Below are positions 20,099-29,762 of a stretch of DNA of 64,000 bases, in pieces (position 1 is the stretch's first letter; every line of letters begins with the position of its first letter). The notes under the pieces are model-generated. The model ran no database searches. It was not told the DNA's origin and worked only from the letters and a program-made list of their open reading frames with translations. The stretch is from contig CAJNDF010000005.1 in NCBI GenBank assembly GCA_905221455.1, positions 62,001 to 126,000 of the forward strand, given 5' to 3'. Both the position numbers and the translations under genes were made by a program. This DNA comes from a bacterium. GTDB lineage: Bacteria > Bacillota > Bacilli > Lactobacillales > Streptococcaceae.

Positions 20099-20128
20099 GT
20101 TTTATCTTTTCTGAGAAGGAATTTCATT

Positions 20129-21106
20129 ATGAAAGTTGTTCGAAAATTACTAGCACCCCTCTTGGTAGTGGGGATCCTTTTGACCTCTCTGATCAGTTTG
20201 CATCAGTTGAAGGCAGATAAGAAAAAAGATGTTTTTCGTATCGGTATTTCGCAGTTTATTACCCACCAGTCCTTAGACGCTACTAGAGAAGGATTTGTGG
20301 ATGAGCTGGCCAAGCAAGGCTATGTTGAGGGGAAAAATATTGAGATTGATTTGCAAAATGCACAGGGAGAACAAAGAAATCTAAAAACGATTTCCCAGCA
20401 ACTAGCAGAATCTAGTGATGTCGTTCTAGCCATCGCAACGCCTTCTGCTCAGAGTTTGGCCAATACAACACAAACGACACCGGTTATCTTTTCAGCTGTA
20501 ACAGACCCTGTTAGTGCTAAATTGGTTGAGTCAAGAGAACACCCTGGGGGCAATGTGACGGGAACAAGCGACCAGTCATCGGATGCCATTTCAACCCAAA
20601 TCAATTTGATAAAGAAAGTGTTGCCAAAGGCTAAAACGATTGGAATCCTCTATACTCAGAGCGAGCCAAACTCAGTTGTCCAAAAGGATGAAGCTAAGCG
20701 CCTTCTGGAAGAAAAAGGCTTTACCGTTGTTGAAAAAACAATCTTGGACAGTAACAATGTCAAGGCGGCAGCAGAGAGCTTGATGGCAGAGGTGGATATG
20801 GTTTTTGTACCAACGGACAATATCATTTCGTCAACCATGGAAACAGTCAAGCAGGTTTCTATTAAACACAAGGTTCCAGTATTTGGTGGTTCAACAGAAA
20901 TGATTGCTGTTGGTGGCTTGTATAACTACGGTACCAATTATGAAGAATTGGGACGGCAGACAGCCCGCATGTTGATTCGTGTTTTAAAAGGTGAGAAGCC
21001 AGAAAATATAGCAGTTGAGTTGCCTGAAAAATTGGAATTGCATACCAATAAAGAAATGGCAGATGCACTAGGAATTGATATCAGTAAGTTAGAGGGCAAG
21101 GAATAG
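20129..21106 (+). CDS. trpX: TrpX-type ABC transporter substrate-binding protein (aromatic amino acids)
   Basis: 325 residues of the ABC_sub_bind family (PF04392), two Rossmann-like lobes with landmarks IGISQFITHQSLDATREGF near the start and PTDNIISSTMETVKQ near 230. The pneumococcal homologue has been crystallised with L-Trp, so tryptophan or tyrosine is the likely ligand. The N-terminal hydrophobic helix (about 7-24) has no lipobox Cys, unusual for a Gram-positive binding protein. It heads a three-gene operon behind the attenuator and has a GAGAAGGA site. Confidence 0.85.
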   Translation: MKVVRKLLAPLLVVGILLTSLISLHQLKADKKKDVFRIGISQFITHQSLDATREGFVDELAKQGYVEGKNIEIDLQNAQGEQRNLKTISQQLAESSDVVLAIATPSAQSLANTTQTTPVIFSAVTDPVSAKLVESREHPGGNVTGTSDQSSDAISTQINLIKKVLPKAKTIGILYTQSEPNSVVQKDEAKRLLEEKGFTVVEKTILDSNNVKAAAESLMAEVDMVFVPTDNIISSTMETVKQVSIKHKVPVFGGSTEMIAVGGLYNYGTNYEELGRQTARMLIRVLKGEKPENIAVELPEKLELHTNKEMADALGIDISKLEGKE

Positions 21107-21116
21107 GAGGTTTAAG

Positions 21117-22010
21117 ATGAGTTTTGTATTATCTAGTTTATCAGAAGGTTTGTTGTGGTCGATTATGGCTATTGGGGTCTACTTGACTTTCCGTATTTTG
21201 GATATTGCGGATATGACTGCTGAAGGAGCCTTTCCTCTGGGTGCAGCTGTTGTTGTATCACAGATACAGGCAGGGACAAATCCTTGGATTGCGACCTTAC
21301 TTGCTTTGTTGGCAGGTATGGTAGCAGGTCTTGTATCAGGAATTCTCCACACCAAGATGAAAATCCCAGCTCTCTTGACAGGGATTGTGACCTTGACAGG
21401 GCTCTATTCAATCAATATTAAAATCATGGGCAGTGTGCCCAATCTTTCTTTGGGAGATTCTTCAACTGTCTTTAAGCAATTAGCGAGCTTGGGGCTGACA
21501 AATGAAGAAGCTGTTTTCTCATTCAGTTTGGCCTGTCTCTTACTTGTTTGTTTGGTCTTGACTCTTTTGATGAAGACGGAGATTGGATTGGTCTTGCGTT
21601 CGACTGGGGACAATATTCCGATGAGTGAGGCCAATGGGGTCAATGTAGACACCATGAAGATTGTTGGTTATATGATTTCAAATGGTCTGATTGCTCTGTG
21701 TGGTTCCTTATTTGCTCAAAATGATGGATTTTCAGATGTAACCTCTGGGACAGGGACCATTGTTGTTGGTTTGAGTGCAGTCATTATTGCAGAAGTCTTG
21801 ATTCACGATTTGACCATTGGAGGACGTTTGTTATCCATCGGAATCGGTGCCATTGTTTACCGTTTGATTATTTTAAATATCTATGAAATTCCAAATCTAG
21901 ATCAAAATCTGGTTCGTCTCTTTAATGCAATCTTGCTAGCCTTGGTTTTATTTGCACCAGAGTTGCAAAAGAGATTAAAGATTCGTGGTTTGAAACTGAG
22001 AAATGAATAG
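21117..22010 (+). CDS. ABC transporter permease partner of TrpX
   Basis: 297 residues with eight or nine membrane helices, of the BPD_transp_2 (LivH/RbsC-like) type normally paired with PF04392 binding proteins. A conserved ATPase contact is visible near LRSTGDNIPMSEANGV (about 158-173). It forms the membrane channel, presumably as a homodimer because no second permease gene is present. It is ten bases from trpX with AGGAGG upstream. Confidence 0.88.
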   Translation: MSFVLSSLSEGLLWSIMAIGVYLTFRILDIADMTAEGAFPLGAAVVVSQIQAGTNPWIATLLALLAGMVAGLVSGILHTKMKIPALLTGIVTLTGLYSINIKIMGSVPNLSLGDSSTVFKQLASLGLTNEEAVFSFSLACLLLVCLVLTLLMKTEIGLVLRSTGDNIPMSEANGVNVDTMKIVGYMISNGLIALCGSLFAQNDGFSDVTSGTGTIVVGLSAVIIAEVLIHDLTIGGRLLSIGIGAIVYRLIILNIYEIPNLDQNLVRLFNAILLALVLFAPELQKRLKIRGLKLRNE

Positions 22011-22022
22011 GAGGAGAAAGTT

Positions 22023-22826
22023 ATGGCAAGTTTGTTAACACTTGAAAATATTCACAAAACATTTGAAGCAGGGACGGTCAATGAAAACCATGTCCTCAAA
22101 GGATTAGATTTAGAGGTTGAAGAGGGAGATTTTATCTCTGTGATTGGTGGAAATGGCGCAGGGAAATCCACTTTGATGAATATCTTGGCTGGAAATCTAT
22201 CTGTGGACGAAGGAGACCTTTTGTTGGAAGGAAAATCCATTAAAAATCTGAGTGTACGAAAGAGAGCCAAGGATATTGCCCGTGTTTTTCAAGATCCTAA
22301 GATGGGGACAGCTTCTCGTTTGACGATTGAGGAGAATATGGCCATTGCCTTGAGGCGTGGACAAAAAAGAGGGCTTGGCTGGGGCGTGAAGGAAAAGGAC
22401 AGAATCCAGTTCCAAGAGGCCTTGAAAGAGTTGAATATCGGCCTTGAAAATCGCTTGAAAGTGGATACTCAATACCTTTCAGGAGGACAAAGACAGGCCT
22501 TGACCCTAGTCATGGCAGCCTTGGTGAAACCTAAGCTCTTGTTGTTGGATGAACACACTGCGGCACTTGACCCGAAAACGAGTCAAATGGTGATGGATTT
22601 GACGCAAAAGATTGTGGAGCACCATCAGCTGACTACTCTGATGATTACCCACGATATGAACCATGCGATTGAATACGGCAATCGTCTCATTATGCTTTAT
22701 CAAGGCAAGATAGTGGTGGATGTCAAGGGGGAGGAGAAAAAGCATTTGACAGTTGAAGACCTCATGCATCTCTTCCAGAAAAATAGTGGCCAAAGTCTAG
22801 TCAGTGATGAATTGGTTTTGGGATAA
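22023..22826 (+). CDS. ABC transporter ATPase partner of TrpX
   Basis: 267 residues. Walker A GGNGAGKST (about 43), signature YLSGGQRQALTL (about 152) and Walker B LLLLDEHTAALDP (about 176) are present; the residue after the catalytic Glu is His instead of the usual Pro, a variant common in this subfamily. It energises the TrpX-type importer and ends the operon at a terminator shared with convergent treR. Confidence 0.88.
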   Translation: MASLLTLENIHKTFEAGTVNENHVLKGLDLEVEEGDFISVIGGNGAGKSTLMNILAGNLSVDEGDLLLEGKSIKNLSVRKRAKDIARVFQDPKMGTASRLTIEENMAIALRRGQKRGLGWGVKEKDRIQFQEALKELNIGLENRLKVDTQYLSGGQRQALTLVMAALVKPKLLLLDEHTAALDPKTSQMVMDLTQKIVEHHQLTTLMITHDMNHAIEYGNRLIMLYQGKIVVDVKGEEKKHLTVEDLMHLFQKNSGQSLVSDELVLG

Positions 22827-22831
22827 AGAAA

Positions 22832-22863
22832 AAGGCTGAAATCTAGTGTTTCAGTCTTTTATT
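22832..22863 (+). terminator. Terminator between the transporter operon and convergent treR
   Basis: AAGGCTGAAA (22832-22841) pairs with TTTCAGTCTT (22849-22858), followed by TT and an A/T-rich tail. The A-rich flank upstream lets it serve treR as well. Confidence 0.8.
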
Positions 22864-23569
22864 TCTTACGTTTTGCGAAATCGACAAATCTGAATTTTTC
22901 GAGTTTGTGACGGCTTTCGGTGAATTGAAATTGGCGCCCGTCTTGGAGATAGACTTTTGACTTGATTGAAACGACATAAGGGTCTTTTCCTATGTCCATG
23001 AGAATCTTATCTCGATCACTCGTGTGGTCAATAGTAATTTCCTTCTGAGCATAATCAATAAGGAGTTTGAGGTCGTCCTCTATATAAGAATAGATAGAAT
23101 GCTCAGCAATTTCTCGACTGAGTCCAGGAATCAGTTCCATATCTAGGTAGTCAATATCCAGTACAGAGACTTGATCATCGACCACACGCTGACGGACCAC
23201 CTTCCAAACCATGCGAAATTCTGGGAAACCGGTTAACAGTGAGGATTTTTTATCGATAATAATTTTGTCTAGACTGACGACATTGGTTTTAGAGCGCAGT
23301 CCAAGTTCTTTGACTATTTCTTGGTAGCTAGTGAGGATGGAAACAGGGAAATTGACCGTTTCTTCTTTGACGACTTGAGAACCTTGCCCCCTTATCTTTT
23401 TGATTAATCCCTCGTCTTGGAGGAGAGACAGAGCTTTTCGGACGGTATCACGACTTACTTGATACTGGTTCATGAGTTCGTGCTCGCTGGGAAGAAAATC
23501 TCCGACAGCGTAAGTCTCGTTTTGAATGGTTTCTTGGATTTTCTTAAATAATTGTTGGTATTTCTTCAT
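22859..23569 (-). CDS. treR: Trehalose operon repressor TreR, GntR family
   Basis: 236 residues. The N-terminal winged helix (about 1-68) includes the recognition region YQVSRDTVRKALSLLQDEGLI-like HTH near 35-53, and a UTRA ligand domain follows (about 90-232). In relatives the repressor responds to trehalose-6-phosphate, the product of PTS uptake. It is divergent from treP, with inverted repeats between them that resemble its operators. Confidence 0.92.
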   Translation of the reverse strand: MKKYQQLFKKIQETIQNETYAVGDFLPSEHELMNQYQVSRDTVRKALSLLQDEGLIKKIRGQGSQVVKEETVNFPVSILTSYQEIVKELGLRSKTNVVSLDKIIIDKKSSLLTGFPEFRMVWKVVRQRVVDDQVSVLDIDYLDMELIPGLSREIAEHSIYSYIEDDLKLLIDYAQKEITIDHTSDRDKILMDIGKDPYVVSIKSKVYLQDGRQFQFTESRHKLEKFRFVDFAKRKK

Positions 23570-23608
23570 GATACTTCCTTAAATGGGTTTTAAGTCATAT
23601 TCTATATA

Positions 23609-23739
23609 CACTTGTATCTATTTTAGCATACAAGTGCTGAAAAAATTATAAAAACATCCTCTTTTTACACAAAACAAGTTGCATACAAGTTTGATATCGT
23701 TTACAATAACCTTATCAAATCAAACTTGCTTTGACAAGT
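23609..23739. promoter_or_regulatory. TreR operators, cre-like site and treP promoter
   Basis: A perfect 9-bp inverted repeat CACTTGTAT/ATACAAGTG with 10-base spacing lies at 23609-23636. GCATACAAGT recurs at 23681-23690, and ACTTG/CAAGT with 6-base spacing at 23724-23739. The treP promoter is TTGCAT (23679-23684), 17 bases, TACAAT (23702-23707). A CcpA cre-like sequence TGATATCGTTTACA (23692-23705, one mismatch to consensus) overlaps the -10 box. Repression by TreR and by CcpA is thus expected. Confidence 0.7.
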
Positions 23740-23753
23740 ATAAGGAGAATCAA

Positions 23754-25721
23754 ATGGGAAAATTTGAACAAGAAGCCAAAGATCTGCTTCAGGCAATCGG
23801 AGGCAAGGAAAATGTGACTGCCGTTACCCACTGTGCGACACGGATGCGTTTTGTTTTAGGGGATGATAAGAAGGCTAATGTTAAGGCTATCGAGTCAATT
23901 CCAGCAGTCAAAGGTACTTTTACAAATGCAGGTCAATTTCAGGTAATCATTGGTAATGACGTGCCTATCTTTTATAATGATTTTACAGCTGTTTCAGGCA
24001 TTGAGGGTGTTTCTAAAGAAGCAGCCAAGTCTGCAGCTAAGAGCAATCAAAACGTGGTCCAACGTGTCATGACCACTCTGGCGGAAATCTTTACTCCGAT
24101 TATTCCAGCCTTGATTGTTGGTGGTTTGATCCTCGGTTTCCGTAATGTCTTGGAAGGTGTGCATTGGTCGATGTTGGATGGCAAGACCATCACAGAATCC
24201 TCTCAGTTTTGGGCAGGGGTTAATCACTTCCTCTGGTTGCCAGGTGAAGCGATCTTCCAGTTCTTACCAGTAGGAATTACCTGGTCTGTCTCTCGTAAGA
24301 TGGGAACCAGCCAAATCTTGGGAATTGTGCTCGGAATCTGTTTGGTTTCACCTCAGTTGCTCAATGCCTATGCGGTTGCTTCGACACCTGCATCAGAAAT
24401 TGCAGCAAACTGGGTTTGGAATTTTGGTTACTTTACTGTTAATCGTATCGGTTACCAAGCCCAAGTTATTCCAGCCTTGCTTGCAGGTTTGAGCCTGTCT
24501 TATCTTGAAATTTTCTGGCGCAAGCATATTCCAGAAGTCATTTCCATGATTTTTGTACCTTTCTTGTCATTGATTCCAGCCTTGATTTTGGCTCATACTG
24601 TCTTGGGGCCAATCGGTTGGACAATCGGGCAAGGACTTTCATCAGTTGTATTGGCAGGTTTGACGGGTCCAGTTAAATGGCTCTTCGGTGCGATTTTTGG
24701 TGCCCTCTATGCTCCATTTGTCATCACTGGTCTGCATCATATGACCAATGCCATTGACACACAATTGATTGCGGATGCTGGTGGAACGGCTCTCTGGCCA
24801 ATGATTGCTCTTTCAAATATTGCCCAAGGTTCGGCCGTGTTTGCCTATTATTTCATGCACCGCCATGATGAGCGTGAGGCTCAGGTTTCACTTCCGGCAA
24901 CCATTTCAGCTTATCTCGGTGTTACAGAACCAGCCCTCTTTGGGGTCAATGTCAAATACATCTATCCATTTGTAGCTGGGATGATGGGTTCAGCCCTTGC
25001 AGGCATGTTGTCTGTTACTTTCAATGTAACTGCGGCTTCTATTGGTATCGGAGGTTTGCCAGGTATCCTCTCTATCCAACCTCAATACATGTTGCCATTT
25101 GCAGGAACTATGCTAGTTGCTATTCTTGTTCCAATGATTTTGACGTTCTTCTTCCGTAAGGCAGGTTTCTTTACAAAAATAGAGGATGATACAGCTTTGC
25201 AGGCAGAATTTGCTGCCCAAGAAGAGGCGGAATTTGTGACTCATGAACCGGTAACCCTTGCTTCAGTAGAAATTGTCAGCCCTCTGACTGGTCAAGTGAA
25301 AGAATTGAGTCAAGCGATGGACCCTGTTTTTGCATCAGGTGTCATGGGGCAAGGTCTAGTCATTGAACCAAGCCAAGGTGAGTTGACTTCTCCAGTCAAT
25401 GGGACAGTGACGGTGCTTTTCCCTACCAAGCATGCCATCGGTATTGTCTCGGATGAGGGGGTAGAATTGCTCATCCACATCGGTATGGATACAGTAGGTC
25501 TTGATGGTAAAGGTTTTGAAAGTTTTGTAGCCCAAGGAGAACACGTCACAGTTGGTCAGAAATTGATTCGTTTTGATATGGATGTCATTAAGGCTGCAGG
25601 TCTGGTAACAGAAACTCCTATTATTATCACCAACCAAGATGCTTATACAGCAACTATTACTGGAACTTATCCAACAACGATCCAAGCTGGGGAAGATCTC
25701 ATGGTTGCTACACGAATCTAA
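23754..25721 (+). CDS. treP: Trehalose-specific PTS transporter EIIBCA
   Basis: 655 residues from the ATG at 23754 (TAAGGAG upstream); the frame is open further up but covers the promoter. Domains in order: EIIB (about 1-90, phospho-Cys27 in THCATRMRF), EIIC (about 105-465, some ten membrane helices), EIIA of the glucose type (about 500-655, phospho-His575 in LLIHIGMD). It imports trehalose as trehalose-6-phosphate. The fused EIIA means that no separate Crr protein is needed. Confidence 0.95.
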   Translation: MGKFEQEAKDLLQAIGGKENVTAVTHCATRMRFVLGDDKKANVKAIESIPAVKGTFTNAGQFQVIIGNDVPIFYNDFTAVSGIEGVSKEAAKSAAKSNQNVVQRVMTTLAEIFTPIIPALIVGGLILGFRNVLEGVHWSMLDGKTITESSQFWAGVNHFLWLPGEAIFQFLPVGITWSVSRKMGTSQILGIVLGICLVSPQLLNAYAVASTPASEIAANWVWNFGYFTVNRIGYQAQVIPALLAGLSLSYLEIFWRKHIPEVISMIFVPFLSLIPALILAHTVLGPIGWTIGQGLSSVVLAGLTGPVKWLFGAIFGALYAPFVITGLHHMTNAIDTQLIADAGGTALWPMIALSNIAQGSAVFAYYFMHRHDEREAQVSLPATISAYLGVTEPALFGVNVKYIYPFVAGMMGSALAGMLSVTFNVTAASIGIGGLPGILSIQPQYMLPFAGTMLVAILVPMILTFFFRKAGFFTKIEDDTALQAEFAAQEEAEFVTHEPVTLASVEIVSPLTGQVKELSQAMDPVFASGVMGQGLVIEPSQGELTSPVNGTVTVLFPTKHAIGIVSDEGVELLIHIGMDTVGLDGKGFESFVAQGEHVTVGQKLIRFDMDVIKAAGLVTETPIIITNQDAYTATITGTYPTTIQAGEDLMVATRI

Positions 25722-25784
25722 TGAAAATAGCACAAATAGGGACGGAACAGAGTTTCCTCCCTTTTATCAGAAAAGGAGAAACAG

Positions 25785-27410
25785 ATGACACTTGATAAAA
25801 GAAAAGTAGTCTATCAAATCTATCCAAAATCATACAAAGACACCACTGGAAATGGTATTGGGGATTTCCGTGGGATTATCGAAAAAATCCCCTATCTAGC
25901 CAAACTGGGTGTGGATATGGTCTGGCTCAATCCATTCTATCCAAGCCCCCAGCGTGATAATGGTTACGATATTTCAGATTATATGGCAGTAGATCCTCTT
26001 TTTGGTGATATGGCTGATTTTGAGGAAATGGTACGTGTTGGTAAAGAACACAGGATTGACTTTATGTTAGACATGGTGCTCAATCATTGTTCGACAGAGC
26101 ATGAATGGTTTCAGAAAGCTCTAGCTGGCGACCAGTACTACCAAGACTTTTTCTTCATCCAAGACCGACCGACAGACTGGCAGTCTAAGTTTGGTGGCTC
26201 TGCCTGGGCGCCTTTCGGGGATACAGGGAAATATTACCTCCACCTCTTTGATGAGACCCAGGCTGACCTTAATTGGCGCAATCCCAATGTTCGTAAAGAG
26301 CTTTTCAAGGTCGTTAATTTCTGGCGCGACAAGGGGGTCAAAGGTTTCCGATTTGATGTGATCAATTTGATTGGTAAGGACGAGGTTTTAGTGGATTGTC
26401 CTGAAAATGAAGGAAAGCCAGCTTACACAGACAAGCCCATCGTTCATGACTATTTGCGCATGATGAACCAAGCCACTTTTGGATTAGATGATAGTTTTAT
26501 GACAGTTGGGGAAATGTCCTCTACCACCATGGAGAACTGCGTCCTCTATTCGGCTCCTGACCGTCAGGAATTATCCATGACCTTTAATTTCCATCATCTC
26601 AAGGTGGACTACAAGGATGGGCAAAAGTGGACCTTGGCTCCCTTTGATTTCCAAGAGTTGAAAAGTCTTTATCATAGCTGGGGAAAGGAGATGAGTGACA
26701 AAAACGGTTGGAGTGCCCTTTTCTGGAACAATCACGACCAACCACGCGCTCTGAATCGTTTTGTGGATATTCAAAACTTCCGCAAGGAAGGGGCAACCAT
26801 GCTGGCAGCCAGCATTCACCTGTCACGTGGGACACCTTATATCTATATGGGTGAGGAAATTGGGATGATTGACCCAGACTATGGTTCCATGGATGATTAT
26901 GTGGATGTTGAATCGCTCAATGCTTATCAGATGCTCTTGAAAGAAGGGAAAAGCCAGCAAGAAGCTTTCCAGATTATTCAGGCCAAGTCACGTGATAATT
27001 CACGAATTCCCATGCAGTGGGATTCTTCGGAAAATGCAGGATTCACAGTGGGCACACCTTGGCTCAAGGCAGGAAAATCCTACCCTCACATCAACGTTGA
27101 AAATGACATCCAAGGTTCAATTTTCACCTTCTATCAAGACTTGATTCGACTTCGTAAGGAAATGCCAATCATCTCAGAAGGAAGTTACCAACCAGCCTTT
27201 GAAGATAGCAAACAAGTCTATGCTTTTGAACGCCAGTATGAGGACCAAAAATTACTGGTGCTCAATAACTTTTATGCCACAGAAGTGGAAATCGACTTGC
27301 CAGTAACCTACCAAAATGGACAGATTTTGATTTCAAACTATGAAGATGTAGAAGTGTCAGAAAAAATTCTGCTAAAACCTTATCAAACACTGGCTATCTA
27401 TGTAAATTAA
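25785..27410 (+). CDS. treC: Alpha,alpha-phosphotrehalase (trehalose-6-phosphate hydrolase)
   Basis: 541 residues, GH13 family. Conserved blocks are DMVLNHCSTEH (about 98-108), the nucleophile Asp in FRFDVINLI (about 196), the acid Glu in VGEMSS (about 246) and WNNHDQPR (about 310). It splits trehalose-6-phosphate to glucose and glucose-6-phosphate in the cytoplasm. It lies 63 bases after treP and is co-transcribed; a terminator follows. Confidence 0.95.
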   Translation: MTLDKRKVVYQIYPKSYKDTTGNGIGDFRGIIEKIPYLAKLGVDMVWLNPFYPSPQRDNGYDISDYMAVDPLFGDMADFEEMVRVGKEHRIDFMLDMVLNHCSTEHEWFQKALAGDQYYQDFFFIQDRPTDWQSKFGGSAWAPFGDTGKYYLHLFDETQADLNWRNPNVRKELFKVVNFWRDKGVKGFRFDVINLIGKDEVLVDCPENEGKPAYTDKPIVHDYLRMMNQATFGLDDSFMTVGEMSSTTMENCVLYSAPDRQELSMTFNFHHLKVDYKDGQKWTLAPFDFQELKSLYHSWGKEMSDKNGWSALFWNNHDQPRALNRFVDIQNFRKEGATMLAASIHLSRGTPYIYMGEEIGMIDPDYGSMDDYVDVESLNAYQMLLKEGKSQQEAFQIIQAKSRDNSRIPMQWDSSENAGFTVGTPWLKAGKSYPHINVENDIQGSIFTFYQDLIRLRKEMPIISEGSYQPAFEDSKQVYAFERQYEDQKLLVLNNFYATEVEIDLPVTYQNGQILISNYEDVEVSEKILLKPYQTLAIYVN

Positions 27411-27415
27411 ACTTA

Positions 27416-27456
27416 GCAAGGAGCCCTCTTTTTCAGAAAAGCAGGGTTCTTTTTGC
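27416..27456 (+). terminator. Terminator of the tre operon
   Basis: GAGCCCT (27421-27427) pairs with AGGGTTC (27443-27449), then TTTTT. Confidence 0.8.
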
Positions 27457-27551
27457 TGTCTATTCCATCCCTGAAAGTGTAGAACAAACTGGTCAGGGTG
27501 GCTAGTTTATGGTATAATGAAAGAGACTCAAAAAGAAACAGGAGAAAAATG

Positions 27552-27800
27552 ATGGATTTACTATTAGCAATTGTATTGATTGTGTTAGCTTTTCTAGGAG
27601 GAGCTCTTGGAGGAATGTACTTGGTTCGTAAGCAAATTGAAAAAGAATTCGCTGACAACCCACGTTTGAATGCTGAAGCGGTTCGTACTCTTTTGAGTGC
27701 AAATGGTCAAAAACCAAGCGAAGCCAAGGTACAACAAGTTTACCACCAAATCATTCGTCAACAAAAAGCAGCCCTTGCTAACAATAAAAAGAAAAAATAA
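27552..27800 (+). CDS. UPF0154 (YneF-like) membrane-anchored protein
   Basis: 82 residues. One N-terminal membrane helix (about 2-22, rich in Leu, Ile and Gly) is followed by a charged helical domain with the family sequence [22 protein letters not shown] and a lysine-rich end. Function is unknown. An ATG three bases upstream is only four bases from the GGAG site, so the start at 27552 is preferred. A -10 TATAAT near 27514 provides its own promoter. Confidence 0.85.
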
Positions 27801-27999
27801 ATAAGGAAAAGTCTGGGATGAAAGTTCCAGACTTCTCACTATGTTGGCTATGGTTTAGGGATGAGACTTTTTCCTTGCATTCTATTGATATTTGATTATG
27901 ATTAAGAGAGATGGTTGTTGATGAGGCTGTCCTTCAGTTCATAAAGACAAGTAATCATAATGAACTATCAATCAGAAAAAAGACTAGAAAGAAGACTGT
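27801..27999. other. Intergenic region before murI
   Basis: Contains an 8-bp inverted repeat AAGTCTGG/CCAGACTT at 27808-27834, probably a weak terminator without a clear T run. Nothing else is evident in the remaining 160 bases except the murI binding site. Confidence 0.5.
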
Positions 28000-28794
28000 A
28001 TGGATAATCGACCAATTGGTTTTTTGGATTCGGGTGTCGGGGGTTTGACCGTTGTGCGGGAGCTCATGCGCCAGCTTCCCCATGAAGAAATCGTCTATAT
28101 TGGAGATTCGGCGCGGGCGCCCTATGGTCCCCGTCCTGCTGAGCAAATTCGTGAATATACTTGGCAGCTGGTCAACTTTCTCTTGACCAAGGATGTCAAG
28201 ATGATTGTCATTGCTTGTAACACTGCGACTGCGGTCGTCTGGGAAGAAATCAAGGTTCAACTAGACATTCCTGTTCTGGGTGTGATTTTGCCAGGAGCTT
28301 CGGCAGCCATCAAGTCCAGTCAAGGTGGGAAAATCGGGGTCATTGGAACGCCTATGACGGTCCAATCAGACATTTACCGTCAGAAAATACATGATTTGGA
28401 TCCAGACTTACAGGTGGAGAGTTTGGCCTGTCCCAAATTTGCCCCCTTGGTGGAGTCTGGTGCCCTGTCAACCAGTGTCACCAAGAAAGTGGTTTATGAA
28501 ACCCTGCGTCCCTTGGTTGGAAAAGTGGATAGCCTGATTTTGGGCTGTACTCATTATCCACTCCTAAGACCCATTATTCAAAATGTCATGGGGCCAAAGG
28601 TTCATCTCATCGATAGTGGGGCAGAGTGCGTACGGGATATCTCAGTCTTACTCAATTATTTTGAAATCAATCGTGGTCGCGATGCTGGACCACTCCAACA
28701 CCGTTTTTACACAACAGCTAGCAGCCAAAGTTTTGCCCAAATAGGTGAAGAATGGCTGGAAAAAGAAATTCATGTGGAGCATGTAGAATTATGA
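28000..28794 (+). CDS. murI: Glutamate racemase
   Basis: 264 residues. The two catalytic cysteines are in VIACNTATA (about 74) and LGCTHYPLL (about 185), and the N-terminal DSGVGGLTV motif is intact. It makes D-glutamate for peptidoglycan. It heads a long chain of overlapping or closely spaced genes that runs to yidD; its end overlaps rdgB by four bases (ATGA). Confidence 0.95.
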   Translation: MDNRPIGFLDSGVGGLTVVRELMRQLPHEEIVYIGDSARAPYGPRPAEQIREYTWQLVNFLLTKDVKMIVIACNTATAVVWEEIKVQLDIPVLGVILPGASAAIKSSQGGKIGVIGTPMTVQSDIYRQKIHDLDPDLQVESLACPKFAPLVESGALSTSVTKKVVYETLRPLVGKVDSLILGCTHYPLLRPIIQNVMGPKVHLIDSGAECVRDISVLLNYFEINRGRDAGPLQHRFYTTASSQSFAQIGEEWLEKEIHVEHVEL

Positions 28795-29762
28795 CAAATA
28801 AAATTTATGAATACAAGGATGACCAGGACTGGTATGTTGGGTCCTATAGTATTTTTGGTGACATCCGAACATTGACTGATGAAGACTTGGATTTCCCTCT
28901 GGTTGAATTGGCCAAGATTTTTCGAGACGAGGAACGAGGTTTTCCTATTTCGGTTGCTGTTTTACGCTATGGTTCTCGCTACCGTTTATTGTCCTTTGTG
29001 GTAGATATCCTTAACCAAGAAATGGGACGAAATGTGGAAGTCATCCAACGCCAGGGGGCTTTGCTCTTGGTTGAAAATGGGCAACTCCTGCATGTGGAAT
29101 TGCCTAAAGAAGGGGTCAATGTTCACGATTTCTTTGAGACAAACAAGGTCAGAGAAACCTTGTTGATTGCGACTCGTAACGAAGGCAAGACCAAGGAATT
29201 CCGAGCTATCTTTGATAAGTTAGGCTACGATGTGGAAAATCTTAATGACTATCCTGACTTGCCTGAAGTAGCTGAAACAGGCATGACCTTTGAAGAAAAT
29301 GCCCGCCTCAAGGCAGAAACTATTTCTCAATTAACGGGCAAGATGGTTCTTGCGGATGACTCTGGACTTAAAGTAGATGTTTTGGGCGGTTTGCCAGGTG
29401 TCTGGTCAGCTCGTTTCGCAGGAGTGGGAGCTACTGACCGTGAAAACAATGCTAAACTCTTGCACGAATTGGCCATGGTCTTTGAACTCAAGGACCGCTC
29501 GGCTCAATTCCATACAACCCTAGTCGTAGCCAGTCCAAACAAGGAAAGCTTGGTTGTCGAAGCAGACTGGCCAGGCTACATTAACTTTGAACCCAAGGGT
29601 GAAAATGGCTTTGGTTACGATCCTCTCTTCCTTGTAGGAGAGACAGGCAAGTCCTCAGCTGAATTAACCCTTGAAGAAAAAAATAGTCAATCTCACCGTG
29701 CCTTAGCCGTTAAGAAACTTTTGGAGGTATTTCCATCATGGCAAAGCAAACCATCATTGTAA
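28791..29762 (+). CDS. rdgB: Nucleoside triphosphate pyrophosphatase (RdgB/HAM1) with streptococcal N-terminal extension
   Basis: 323 residues from the ATG at 28791, which overlaps the murI stop. The HAM1 domain begins at about residue 126 ([14 protein letters not shown]) and contains the conserved ADDSGL and GFGYDPLF motifs. It hydrolyses dITP, XTP and similar non-canonical nucleotides. About 125 extra N-terminal residues, absent from most homologues, are typical of streptococci and have no known role. The gene overlaps the next by 25 bases. Confidence 0.93.
   Translation: MTNKIYEYKDDQDWYVGSYSIFGDIRTLTDEDLDFPLVELAKIFRDEERGFPISVAVLRYGSRYRLLSFVVDILNQEMGRNVEVIQRQGALLLVENGQLLHVELPKEGVNVHDFFETNKVRETLLIATRNEGKTKEFRAIFDKLGYDVENLNDYPDLPEVAETGMTFEENARLKAETISQLTGKMVLADDSGLKVDVLGGLPGVWSARFAGVGATDRENNAKLLHELAMVFELKDRSAQFHTTLVVASPNKESLVVEADWPGYINFEPKGENGFGYDPLFLVGETGKSSAELTLEEKNSQSHRALAVKKLLEVFPSWQSKPSL

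Noticed and set aside
19930..20100. T-box riboswitch upstream of the TrpX-type operon
   Set aside because: The conserved T-box bulge (AGGGTGGNACCGCG-like) and a specifier stem are absent; the pairings fit a leader-peptide attenuator instead.
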